A program made the translations under genes and the position numbers. Positions 44,498 through 51,641 of a stretch of 64,000 nt of DNA are shown in pieces. Source of the stretch: CALNYZ01 sp942490945 (lineage in GTDB: Bacteria > Pseudomonadota > Gammaproteobacteria > UBA6429 > Thiohalophilaceae). Below the pieces are notes generated by a model. The model saw only the letters and a program-made list of their open reading frames with translations. It was not told where the DNA came from and did no database searches. Positions within the stretch are counted from its first letter, which is position 1. Each line of letters opens with the position of its first letter. Where the stretch lies: positions 682,001 to 746,000 of the forward strand of contig CALNYZ010000018.1 of the NCBI GenBank assembly GCA_942490945.1, in the 5' to 3' direction.

Positions 44498-45085
44498 GTG
44501 CATAAACGCAAAGTAAAATTATTATTACCATTGTGCATATTATTGTGTATTCCTGGTGTGGCATCTGCAAATGCTGGCGTCCCCATGATTTTTTTGGCTA
44601 TGCCTGCGCTTGGGTTGTCAATCATCCCGATCATTATCATTGAGGCAATGTTCCTGAGTAAAAAACTAGAGCTAACTACTACTAGTGCATTTAAAACAAC
44701 CACCATTTCTAACCTTGTCTCAACAATAGTCGGCATTCCATTAACTTGGCTATTGCTCGTACTGATCCAAATGCTTGCTGGTGGTGGCGGTGCTTACGGG
44801 CTAGATACAACACTAGGTAAGGTATTGTCTGTTACGTTGCAGGCTGCTTGGTTAATTCCATATGAATCCGATCTACATTGGATGATTCCTGTAGCTGGTT
44901 TAGTCCTTTTGGTTCCGTTCTTTTTTGCATCTTGGTGGTCAGAATATTTCGTAACAAAAAAAATGCTAAAAGAACATTCAGCGCAAAGAGTAAAAATAGT
45001 GGTTCGCAATGCAAACATTATTACATACGCCCTGCTTGCATTTTGGCCTATAGGGTTTTGGGTATTAAATAGTGCTACAAATTAA
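44498..45085 (+). CDS. Cassette 4: multi-spanning membrane protein, unknown
   Basis: 195 residues from the GTG at 44498, where AAAAGGA stands seven bases upstream; an ATG at 44480 is in frame but lies on the attC3 R' end. Signal-like first segment (LLLPLCILLCIPGVASA), then about four more hydrophobic segments (about 28-52, 70-95, 130-155 and 175-192) with a Gly-rich turn (GGGGAYG). No family recognised. Short hydrophobic proteins are common cargo in cassette arrays. Confidence 0.65.
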   Translation: MHKRKVKLLLPLCILLCIPGVASANAGVPMIFLAMPALGLSIIPIIIIEAMFLSKKLELTTTSAFKTTTISNLVSTIVGIPLTWLLLVLIQMLAGGGGAYGLDTTLGKVLSVTLQAAWLIPYESDLHWMIPVAGLVLLVPFFFASWWSEYFVTKKMLKEHSAQRVKIVVRNANIITYALLAFWPIGFWVLNSATN

Positions 45086-45088
45086 TAA

Positions 45089-45151
45089 GCATTTAACAAA
45101 TAACTCCAGCGGACGCGCCAAAGGCGCGCGCCGCTGAGTATGGCGTTATGT
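45089..45151 (+). repeat. attC4
   Basis: R'' GCATTTAAC (45089-45097) to R' GTTATGT (45145-45151). Short site of 63 bases; CCAGCGGACGCGCC folds on GGCGCGCGCCGCTG. Confidence 0.9.
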
Positions 45152-45197
45152 GTAATAATTATAATCAATCATTTAATATTAACAATTGGAGTGGGAA

Positions 45198-45770
45198 ATG
45201 AAGAATAAAATAAATAATCTATTCGTGCTAATCAGCGTAATGTTTTTGTCGTCATGCGCCATGCAGGCATCGCAAGTTAGTGACGATGCAGAGATCGGAA
45301 AGGGAGAGGGTATTGCAGTATTTAATCTCCATACTACCTATGATGGTCACAAAAACCCATTCAAAGCAAAGCTTGAGTTACTTTATGTCGAAAATGAAAA
45401 TGACGTTTTATTTAAGAGCATCGTTTTTGAGGATAATAATGACTTTAAGGTTTATACATTAAAAGAAGGCAGCTATAAAATAGTAAGAATTCGATTATCG
45501 AATGATTATTTAGAACTAGAAACGCCATGGAAGTTTACAGTAACAAACAATAAAATTAGTTATATTGGTGATATACGCATAGATGCAAAATGGTCTAGCG
45601 GCATCATTTTAAGAAAAATAGAAGTATTCAACGATCTTCCAGCTGCTAAACTGCAATTGAAAAAGATATTACCTAAAACAAGTAAAAAATATGAAGTTAT
45701 TGCTAATTACATAGATGCACCTAAAAACATCAGGTACAAGCATGTACAAAGACGCACTATATTATATTAA
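45198..45770 (+). CDS. Cassette 5: lipoprotein, unknown
   Basis: 190 residues from ATG 45198 (TTGGAGTGGGA upstream). Lipobox MFLSSC gives a lipidated cysteine at about residue 20. The mature part is beta-rich with GIAVFNLHTTYDG and YTLKEGSYKIVRIRL, resembling small immunoglobulin-like or DUF2846-type lipoproteins, but I cannot place it firmly. AT-rich coding sequence. Confidence 0.65.
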   Translation: MKNKINNLFVLISVMFLSSCAMQASQVSDDAEIGKGEGIAVFNLHTTYDGHKNPFKAKLELLYVENENDVLFKSIVFEDNNDFKVYTLKEGSYKIVRIRLSNDYLELETPWKFTVTNNKISYIGDIRIDAKWSSGIILRKIEVFNDLPAAKLQLKKILPKTSKKYEVIANYIDAPKNIRYKHVQRRTILY

Positions 45771-45811
45771 ACATTCAAATATATGTGGTTTTAACACATC
45801 AATTAAAAATA

Positions 45812-45890
45812 CACATAACAAGCCACTCAGCTCGGACAAAGTAAGCGTTGCTTCGCACCGCTCACTTTGCCGGCTAGCTTGTCGTTAGCT
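45812..45890 (+). repeat. attC5
   Basis: R'' CACATAAC (45812-45819) to R' GTTAGCT (45884-45890). CAAAGTAAGCG pairs with CGCTCACTTTG around TTGCTTCGCAC. Confidence 0.92.
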
Positions 45891-46015
45891 CACCTATTAT
45901 TCCCACGTTTTACAACCACCTTAATAGATCATTGCCCTTGAAACTAAGGTGCAGTCAATAACAAAGTAGGCGTCACGAGGTTTTGCGAGACAGCTCAAAA
46001 TACAATTGCTGCGAG

Positions 46016-46510
46016 TTATGTGGACTGCATAACCGCCACGTACTGCGCTAGTTTATCTAATGTTTGATTACCATATTCCACAGCACCAAAGGCAAGGCCG
46101 TTGTCGCGATGGGTTTTTGAAGGGTGAATCTGGCGCAGGGTAACGACAGTTTTACCGTTACTCTGCTCCATGAACGTCACCAACATATGAAATTTGTTAG
46201 GGTCGTTAACATTGTCGCTTCCGTGGTCGGCTTCGATCAGAGAAGGGCGTTCAATTCGTTTGAATACCATCCTGTTGTCGTAGCAGGTGCCGTCGGGAGC
46301 AGTCATGTCGAAGCGCCATATACCGCCGACAGTAACGTCTATCTCTTTTGTTTGCACCGTAAAGCCTGCTGGCCCAAACCATTTGGGTAGATGTTCAGGG
46401 TTGGTCCATACGTCGAAGATCAATTCCCTGGGCGCGTCTACCAATCGAGTAAGGACAATTTCCCTCTCGAGCAGGTCCTGGGGCCATGCAGATTCACTAT
46501 TATTACTCAT
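46016..46510 (-). CDS. Cassette 6: AHSA1/SRPBCC-domain protein
   Basis: 164 residues from ATG 46510. One SRPBCC ligand-binding domain of the AHSA1 type: LTRLVDAPRELIFDVWTNPEHLPKWFGP, GGIWRFDMTAPDG, VTLRQIHPS and a late helix GNQTLDKLAQYV. It is translated with the upstream ArsR-like gene, overlapping its stop. Such ArsR-SRPBCC pairs are common; the ligand is unknown. It is coded against the direction of most cassettes. About 120 bases without a gene separate it from attC5. Confidence 0.85.
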   Translation of the reverse strand: MSNNSESAWPQDLLEREIVLTRLVDAPRELIFDVWTNPEHLPKWFGPAGFTVQTKEIDVTVGGIWRFDMTAPDGTCYDNRMVFKRIERPSLIEADHGSDNVNDPNKFHMLVTFMEQSNGKTVVTLRQIHPSKTHRDNGLAFGAVEYGNQTLDKLAQYVAVMQST

Positions 46511-46859
46511 TTTGCTTCTCTTTAGTTTGTTTCGTTTTAAGGGTTTCAATATAGGCTTCCATCCGGTCGAGGCGCCCTTCCATCAACTTGCGTTGCTCTT
46601 CTAACCACTTTTCCGTCGGTACAAGGGCGTCGGGCTTTAGTGCGCAAATTCGTATTCGGCCGTGTTTCTGGGTCTCGATGAGTCCGCTGCCTTCTAATAC
46701 ACGGATGTGCTTGAGAAGATTGGGCAGGGCGATAGGAAAGGGCTCTTTCAATTCGCCAACGGAGGCAGGTCCCTCGCAAAGTCTGGTCATGATTTCACGA
46801 CGAGTAGGGTCCGACAGCGCATCAAATAGTAAATTCAGGTCTTCACAATAGTTATCCAT
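46503..46859 (-). CDS. Cassette 6: ArsR-like winged-helix regulator
   Basis: 118 residues from ATG 46859. Winged helix with LLFDALSDPTRREIMTRLCEGPASVGELKEPFPIALPNLLKHIRVLEGSGLIETQKHGRIRICAL, then a C-terminal coiled coil. It has no ArsR metal-site cysteines in the recognition helix, so the signal is not arsenic-like. The promoter TTGACA-N17-TATAGT (46890-46895 and 46867-46872, minus strand) puts the transcript start at or one base before the ATG, so the mRNA is probably leaderless. Palindromes at 46851-46868 and 46901-46918 are candidate self-operators. Confidence 0.88.
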   Translation of the reverse strand: MDNYCEDLNLLFDALSDPTRREIMTRLCEGPASVGELKEPFPIALPNLLKHIRVLEGSGLIETQKHGRIRICALKPDALVPTEKWLEEQRKLMEGRLDRMEAYIETLKTKQTKEKQNE

Positions 46860-46918
46860 ATGGGTAACTATATTCTTGACTAAATCACTTGTCAATAATA
46901 CTTACCCAGCAGGGTAAG
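46851..46918 (-). promoter_or_regulatory. Operator pair and promoter of the cassette 6 regulator
   Basis: GTTATCCATATGGGTAAC (46851-46868) covers the start codon and CTTACCCAGCAGGGTAAG (46901-46918) lies just upstream of the -35. Between them, on the minus strand, is TTGACA, 17 bases, TATAGT. Confidence 0.75.
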
Positions 46919-46990
46919 TTTTGTCGCACCACGAATGATAGGTCTGTTAAACTTTTGGTCATTATTGAGCAAATAACTATCTGCAACTTT

Positions 46991-47064
46991 GAGCTAACAA
47001 GCGCATGTTGTCGGACTGGTTTTTCGCTGCGCTTCGTTTGCGCCGCACAGCTTGGTCCTTATGC
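46991..47064 (+). repeat. attC6, with C in place of the crossover G
   Basis: R'' GAGCTAAC (46991-46998), reverse complement of cassette 6's first bases. The R' end reads CTTATGC (47058-47064) instead of GTTATGC. Confidence 0.75.
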
Positions 47065-47128
47065 GTAATCATGCACCACGCAAACTCCCAAATTTCTTCA
47101 GTAGTATTTTGTATTCGATATAAACAAT

Positions 47129-47177
47129 AGTTTGCCAAATGGAAAACTTTCGTCTATAGTTCTCCAAATGGAAAACT
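47129..47177 (+). promoter_or_regulatory. Operator pair and promoter of the cassette 7 regulator
   Basis: AGTTTGCCAAATGGAAAACT (47129-47148) and AGTTCTCCAAATGGAAAACT (47158-47177) are near-identical imperfect palindromes 29 bases apart. TTGCCA (47132-47137), 17 bases and TATAGT (47155-47160) form the promoter. The second palindrome contains the ATG (47168). Confidence 0.78.
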
Positions 47178-47506
47178 ATTCGAAATCATTTGATATGACG
47201 TTTCGTGCTTTGTCTGATCCGACAAGACGCGCAGTGGTTGCAAGTTTGATGAAAGGTTCTGCGTCTGTTAAAGAATTAGCAGAGCCATTCCAAATGGGGC
47301 TGCCATCTTTTATGAAGCATATAAAAGTACTAGAAGACTCTGGCCTAGTTGTTTCGGAGAAAGTTGGGCGCGTGAGGACTTGCCATATCAAAACTGATCA
47401 ACTTGAAGCAGTCGAATCTTGGTTGCATGAGCAACGACAAATCTGGAGTGACCGCACAAATCGCTTGGCTGATTACGTAGAAAATTTATCTTCCGTGGAG
47501 AACTAA
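47168..47506 (+). CDS. Cassette 7: ArsR-like winged-helix regulator
   Basis: 112 residues from ATG 47168. SFDMTFRALSDPTRRAVVASLMKGSASVKELAEPFQMGLPSFMKHIKVLEDSGLVVSEKVGRVRTCHI is the winged helix, followed by a helical tail. It is clearly related to the cassette 6 regulator (shared ALSDPTRR, ELxEPFxxxLPxxxKHIxVLExSGLxxxxKxGRxRxC) but in the opposite orientation. The -10 box ends eight bases before the ATG, so the mRNA would have almost no leader. Two bases separate it from its SRPBCC partner. Confidence 0.88.
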   Translation: MENYSKSFDMTFRALSDPTRRAVVASLMKGSASVKELAEPFQMGLPSFMKHIKVLEDSGLVVSEKVGRVRTCHIKTDQLEAVESWLHEQRQIWSDRTNRLADYVENLSSVEN

Positions 47507-47507
47507 A

Positions 47508-47969
47508 ATGGCTATAACTGAAAAAGATCTAACTGTTTCTAGAATCATCAAAGCGCCTCGTCCAACAGTTTGGAAAGCCTGGAAAGAACCAGAACATTTT
47601 GTTAAATGGTGGGCTCCTTCTCCTATTGTCACAATTGTTAGGAAGCATGAGTTTTATCCTGGAGGAGCCTTTGACAATATCATGCGCATGGAGGACGGTA
47701 CTGAACATGGAGGCGAAGGGTGCTTCCTTGAGGTAATAGAGAATAAGCGCATTGTATTTACTGACGCTCTCCAAGGGGGATGGAGACCAAATGAAGAAGC
47801 GTTCTTTACTGCTATTATTACTTTGGAAGAACATTTGGAGGGTACTAAGTATACTGCTACAGCTCTTCACAAAAATGATGAAGACAGAAAAAAACATGCT
47901 GATATGGGCTTTATCGATGGATGGGGAACGTGTATTGATCAGCTTGCCAAGCTATCAGCAGAGTTGTAG
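47508..47969 (+). CDS. Cassette 7: AHSA1/SRPBCC-domain protein
   Basis: 153 residues, one AHSA1-type SRPBCC domain: LTVSRIIKAPRPTVWKAWKEPEHFVKWWAP, YPGGAFDNIMRMEDG, EVIENKRIVFTDALQGGWRP and MGFIDGWGTCIDQLAKL. Hydrophobic-pocket protein of the START-like superfamily. It follows the ArsR-like regulator by one base, an operon of the same kind as cassette 6. Ligand and enzyme activity, if any, unknown. Confidence 0.87.
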   Translation: MAITEKDLTVSRIIKAPRPTVWKAWKEPEHFVKWWAPSPIVTIVRKHEFYPGGAFDNIMRMEDGTEHGGEGCFLEVIENKRIVFTDALQGGWRPNEEAFFTAIITLEEHLEGTKYTATALHKNDEDRKKHADMGFIDGWGTCIDQLAKLSAEL

Positions 47970-47974
47970 TAAAT

Positions 47975-48032
47975 ACGCATAACAAGAAAAGGGAGCCGGA
48001 CGCGTAAACGCGCAGCTGCTTTGGGCTTATGC
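47975..48032 (+). repeat. attC7, with C in place of the crossover G
   Basis: R'' TACGCATAAC (47974-47983) matches the start of cassette 7. The R' end reads CTTATGC (48026-48032). Inner arms CGCGT/ACGCG. Confidence 0.75.
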
Positions 48033-48066
48033 GCCATAAAAGGCTAATAGACTTGAAGGTATTCCA

Positions 48067-48462
48067 ATGAGTAAAAAAGAGATTGAATTGGTACTTGCGG
48101 AATGGGTTGAGTCAACCCGACATGATCTAAAGGATGAGATTCTTAAGAATCACTTACCAAGTGCTATTATTTTCGATGTATTAGCGCCAATGCAATATCA
48201 AGGCACGATAGCTTATAGAAAGAGCTTCGACGAATGGCAACCACCATTTAAAATACCATCGCTGTTCGAGTTAACTGAATTAAATATTAATGCCGGTGAT
48301 GATACAGGTTTTGCCCATTGCCTTATTAATTGCGGCGGTACACTACCCGATGGCAAGGAGGTTCGTGACACGGTTCGTGCCACTTTCTGTTTCATCAAAA
48401 TAGATGGTTTGTGGCGCGTAGCACATCACCATATTTCTATGCCAGCCAATATTGGCGAATGA
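48067..48462 (+). CDS. Cassette 8: SnoaL/NTF2-like protein
   Basis: 131 residues, a single NTF2-like cone fold: KKEIELVLAEWVESTRHDL, SAIIFDVLAPMQYQGTIAYRKSFDEW, FAHCLINCGGTLPDGKEV and RATFCFIKIDGLWRVAHHHISMP. This resembles SnoaL-like or ketosteroid-isomerase-like proteins, in which a hydrophobic pocket binds small ligands; activity not predictable. It begins about 40 bases into the cassette and ends just before attC8. Confidence 0.83.
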   Translation: MSKKEIELVLAEWVESTRHDLKDEILKNHLPSAIIFDVLAPMQYQGTIAYRKSFDEWQPPFKIPSLFELTELNINAGDDTGFAHCLINCGGTLPDGKEVRDTVRATFCFIKIDGLWRVAHHHISMPANIGE

Positions 48463-48464
48463 CA

Positions 48465-48565
48465 CGCATAACAAAGTGATGCAGCGGATATCTAAAAGTC
48501 GTCACCAAATTTGCATTCGCAAATTTGCTGCCAATTTTTATCTACCGCTGATCACGGCGTTATGG
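48465..48565 (+). repeat. attC8
   Basis: R'' CGCATAAC (48465-48472) to R' GTTATGG (48559-48565). CAGCGGATATCTAAAAG-type arms face the CTACCGCTG arm; AAATTTGC/GCAAATTT form an inner stem. Confidence 0.85.
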
Positions 48566-48894
48566 CTAATAAGAAAATAAAAATGCGATTAATTACTATA
48601 GTGTTAGCCAGTTTGCTGTCTGGATGTGTTGCTGATAGCGCAATTAAGGTTGTTGGTACAGCCCCGATTAATAGTGCTTGCCAAATTCAACTCGTAAATG
48701 ACGAGGGGCACATAATAGTAAAACGTGATGTTAATGGTGAATTCAAAACAACGCTTATTTGGGGAACATTCGCTCATTTTGGGGAATTGAAAGTGATTGG
48801 AATCTGTAATGAAAAAATCACGAAGTCAGTTACAGAAGAACATTTTCCAAGGCAATTTAGCGAGGAACTGAATGTTGGTGATATTTCGCCATAA
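48562..48894 (+). CDS. Cassette 9: small lipoprotein, unknown
   Basis: 110 residues from ATG 48562, which overlaps the attC8 R' end; ATG 48583 is an alternative. Lipobox LASLLSGC. The mature part is small and beta-rich (CQIQLVNDEGHIIVKRDVNGEF), like carboxypeptidase-regulatory-like or DUF-type lipoproteins found in arrays. I do not recognise a family. Its stop overlaps the R'' of attC9. Confidence 0.6.
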   Translation: MANKKIKMRLITIVLASLLSGCVADSAIKVVGTAPINSACQIQLVNDEGHIIVKRDVNGEFKTTLIWGTFAHFGELKVIGICNEKITKSVTEEHFPRQFSEELNVGDISP

Positions 48895-48895
48895 C
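48888..48895 (+). repeat. Left end (R'') of attC9
   Basis: GCCATAAC is the reverse complement of GTTATGGC at the start of cassette 9. The matching R' is not close by; the next plausible right half is at 50562-50607, beyond the IS110 element. Confidence 0.6.
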
Positions 48896-49380
48896 ACATA
48901 TGAGCCTTCTGCTCGTCAATAGGCATTAAAAAACAATTTCGGTTAATTTCATAACCAAAATAAAGCAATGAACAAAATCGACTACTTCGTCTGTCATCGT
49001 TGACTGTTAAGCAAGTCGCTTACAGCAAACACATATAGAGGGTCTCTTATTGCGGTCTCACCGCCGCCTGTTTTTATCTCATTCCGTTGAGTCGACAGGG
49101 CCACTAGACATTCATCGGTAACCCTATGCTGGCACTATTCAAAAAGAAGGCGGGTTCATTGTATTGCTCAATGACCAGTTAGTTTCAGGCTCAGCCAGGG
49201 TGTAAGCGACTTTGTTCATTGTATTAATGCACGACCATGCGGTGTCTCATCAAGTCGACGGGCTTACGGCGCGTGATACACAAACAGGTGAAGGAGGTCA
49301 TCGCCTCAGTTAACGAACACACTGTTTTATCTGTATTCGCCAATTATCCAGTTAGACGTTCAGCTCACCGCATGGCGTGA
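48896..49380 (+). other. Non-coding stretch at the 3' side of the IS110 transposase
   Basis: About 485 bases with no gene. GTTCATTGTATT occurs twice (49154-49165, 49217-49228), each near a GACCA. In IS110-family elements the long untranslated end encodes a guide (bridge) RNA, so part of this stretch may do so. The border between array DNA and element is not visible. Confidence 0.4.
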
Positions 49381-50475
49381 CTAACCCGTTAAAAATTTAT
49401 TTTCATCGAATACGGTCTCATTCTTTAACATAAAGTAAACGCAACGCCCGAGTTTGTGTGCCAGGGCGGATAACGCCTTGGCTTTACTCATTCTTTTCTG
49501 TAGACGTTGTAAATATTTTTGGGCTTTTTCATTGCCCCGTAAATACAACACGGCTGCTTCGGAAAAAGCCCACTTCAAATGCGCATTGCCGATTTTGTTG
49601 CCTTGTGTGCCATACGATTTACCGGCGGATTCGGCTTTGCATTTGACCAGACGTGAGTACGAAGCAAAGTCCTGCACCGTTTCAAATCGATGGATATCAC
49701 CAATTTCATACAAAATGGTTAACGCCAATATTTGCCCGACACCATGCATGCTTTTGAGTATATGTAGCTGTGTGGGGTTGTGCTGTCGGGCCTGGGTTTC
49801 AATAAACCATTCAATCTTACTGAGCTCTTTGGCATAGCAATCGAGGATGACCATATTCAGATCCATGTTGCGTTGCACGACGGGATCGGGAAACGCCGAA
49901 CGAATTTGTTCGCGTGCGGTTTTGTTTTTCAGATTGACTTTGTTGGGTGGCAGATTGTATTGACTGGTGGTGTTGGCGACGTGGGCTTTTAAGTCCGCAC
50001 CGTGGCGGACGATTTTCATACGTCGTCGCAGTAAGTCACGGGTTGCGCGCATTGTTTTGGGGTAAACATATGCGAGCGGGAAATTCCCACCCCGGATGAG
50101 ATTGGCGATTTTATACGGCAGATATATTGCTCCTGCAATATCTGCATTCCCGCCATCCCTGGCGGTCAATCAATTTTGTCGTTCTTGGCCTTGCCCCCGT
50201 GAATGGCGCGCATATACAGTGCATGACCCAGGATGAAATCGATATCATGGGTCTCACAGAAATCGGCGACCCAATACCAACAATGCATGCATTCTACGCC
50301 AACCACAACCTGACCGAGATAAGGCTCAAGTATTTTCAATAGCTTAGCGGGATCGGCACTGATTTCCTTGTGTGTACAAACCACGCCGGTTTGATCGATA
50401 ATACAGACATACAAACTACGAGCGTGTAAATCAATACCGCAATAATACGGATGAGTGTTAGTATAAAAATTTCAT
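49381..50475 (-). pseudogene. IS110-family transposase, disrupted twice
   Basis: Read on the minus strand: ATG at 50475 with AAGGAG upstream, then an extra T in a T5 run (50465-50469, A on the plus strand) shifts the frame after four codons. Past it, YYCGIDLHARSLYVCIID carries the first catalytic Asp, VGVECMHCWYW the Glu, and GGKAKNDKID the next Asp of the DEDD RuvC-like domain. A 50-bp insertion at 50118-50167 then breaks the serine codon of KIDS|YKIANLIRGG. The rest (to 49381) holds SMHGVGQILALTILYEIGD and the C-terminal domain with the nucleophile serine in LKWAFSEAA. Restored length would be about 345 residues. Confidence 0.9.
50118..50167 (-). repeat. 50-bp double-hairpin insertion inside the transposase
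   Basis: Removing these 50 bases rejoins GAT-T with CG-TAT-AAA and restores Asp-Ser-Tyr-Lys. The insert is two hairpins: CCGCCA-GGGA-TGGCGG and ATATTGC-AGGA-GCAATAT extended by GCAG/CTGC. Loop sequence and order match the element at 37339-37394. Confidence 0.85.
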
Positions 50476-50506
50476 TGGGCTTTCTCCTTTTTTGGTTTTG
50501 TCGCCT

Positions 50507-50532
50507 TCAGTTTAGCGTTTTCGCTAAACTGA
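50507..50532 (+). repeat. Perfect 11-bp stem upstream of the IS110 transposase
   Basis: TCAGTTTAGCG and CGCTAAACTGA pair around TTTT. Outer CTTTCTCC/GGAGAAGG arms extend it. Lies in the element's 5' non-coding end and may be part of its terminus or RNA. Confidence 0.6.
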
Positions 50533-50561
50533 GGGAGAAGGCTCAATGAGTATCAATTCAC

Positions 50562-50607
50562 TCCAGCCGACGCCAAAAAGCAGCGCGGCTGAGCTTAAAC
50601 GTTCTGC
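50562..50607 (+). repeat. Right half of attC9
   Basis: CCAGCCGACGCC and GGCGCGGCTG-like arms followed by R' GTTCTGC (50601-50607). It closely resembles attC10 and lacks its own R'' nearby, as expected if an element has cut the site. Confidence 0.6.
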
Positions 50608-50623
50608 ATAATAAGAGAAAGTC

Positions 50624-51061
50624 ATGGAAATAATAATAATCGTTGTAGTAGCGCTTGTGACAATCACATTGTTATATAAAATGCTTCCCTATCGTAGCTT
50701 GGGTGCTAAGAAGCCATTTATAGCTTTCCTTCCAAAATACAAAATAACCGTAAGGCACTCATTAAGTAATGCTGAACTAGAATCAAAACTAGCAGATCAT
50801 GGCTTTAAAAAAGTAAAAGAGAGCGAATCGTATCAACAATTTACTCGAGGATCAGTTCTTGGTGATATTTCCATCAAACTAGCAAAGGTCAATGTCGGCT
50901 TAAGAAAACTTGCCGAAAACGAGCATGAATTGACTGTTCAGGCTGGCTGGATTGCCGCGTTTGATACAGGTGACCATTGGAAATTCACAAAAGAACTTAT
51001 TGAAAAGATTAAAAATGCAAAACAAATCAAAGCAGCTGACGCCACAAAGCGGCGCGGCTGA
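50624..51061 (+). CDS. Cassette 10: membrane-anchored protein, unknown
   Basis: 145 residues. One N-terminal membrane helix (residues about 2-20, IIIIVVVALVTITLLY), then a cytoplasmic alpha/beta domain with HSLSNAELESKLADHGFKKVKE and WKFTKELIEKIKNAKQ. No family recognised. Notably the last 15 codons, ending KAADATKRRG, are encoded by attC10 itself. AAGAGAAAG precedes the ATG. Confidence 0.68.
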   Translation: MEIIIIVVVALVTITLLYKMLPYRSLGAKKPFIAFLPKYKITVRHSLSNAELESKLADHGFKKVKESESYQQFTRGSVLGDISIKLAKVNVGLRKLAENEHELTVQAGWIAAFDTGDHWKFTKELIEKIKNAKQIKAADATKRRG

Positions 51062-51076
51062 GCTAAATCGTTAACT
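51016..51076 (+). repeat. attC10
   Basis: R'' TGCAAAAC (51016-51023, one mismatch to the start of cassette 10) to R' GTTAACT (51070-51076). CAGCTGACGCC folds on GGCGCGGCTG. Confidence 0.82.
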
Positions 51077-51106
51077 ATAAATGACCAAAAAAACAAGGAT
51101 ATAAAA

Positions 51107-51496
51107 ATGCCAAAATTTAAATATATATTATGCCTTCTGGTTGTTTCTCTTCAAGTAAATGCAGATTCAGGATTGTTTGGGAAAGACATTTCAGAAATAA
51201 CCTGTAAAGATATAATCAAACTTTCTACGAAAGAGTTAAAAATGGTTGCAATGGGTATTATGCTGGGAACAACTGCGGAAGGCGTAGCAGTATCGATTTT
51301 TTCAAGAGTTGGATTGGAAAAAAAAGAAGATCAAGCGTATGTAAAAGGTGTTGCATATTCAGCGTTTAACGGCCTTACACCTGAATTGGTTGTAAATGAA
51401 ACTAAAAAGAAATGTGGCCTCAAAGAAAATTCAAAAATGCAAGTAGTTGAGGTTTTGATCGAGCTAATGCAAAGCACATTACTTTCAAGTCAATAG
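51107..51496 (+). CDS. Cassette 11: small exported protein, unknown
   Basis: 129 residues. Signal peptide (residues about 5-20, YILCLLVVSLQVNA). Two cysteines (CKDII, KKKCGL) may form a disulphide in a helical mature domain, a layout like HdeA-type periplasmic proteins, though I cannot claim homology. AAGGATATAAAA precedes the ATG. Confidence 0.65.
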   Translation: MPKFKYILCLLVVSLQVNADSGLFGKDISEITCKDIIKLSTKELKMVAMGIMLGTTAEGVAVSIFSRVGLEKKEDQAYVKGVAYSAFNGLTPELVVNETKKKCGLKENSKMQVVEVLIELMQSTLLSSQ

Positions 51497-51497
51497 C

Positions 51498-51637
51498 ATT
51501 TTAACAAAATAGGATTTCATATATAAAAGCAATAAAGCTGACAAGCAAGTCTATATCGTACGCTATTCTCTCACCGGGATTTTAAACAGCACATCGTAGC
51601 GCCGATTTTTAAAATCTCTTTACTTAAGTCGTTATGT
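51498..51637 (+). repeat. attC11, long form
   Basis: R'' ATTTTAAC (51498-51505) to R' GTTATGT (51631-51637), about 140 bases. GATTTTAAA pairs with TTTAAAATC internally. R'' matches the start of cassette 11 only over TTAAC. Confidence 0.65.
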
Positions 51638-51641
51638 GCAT

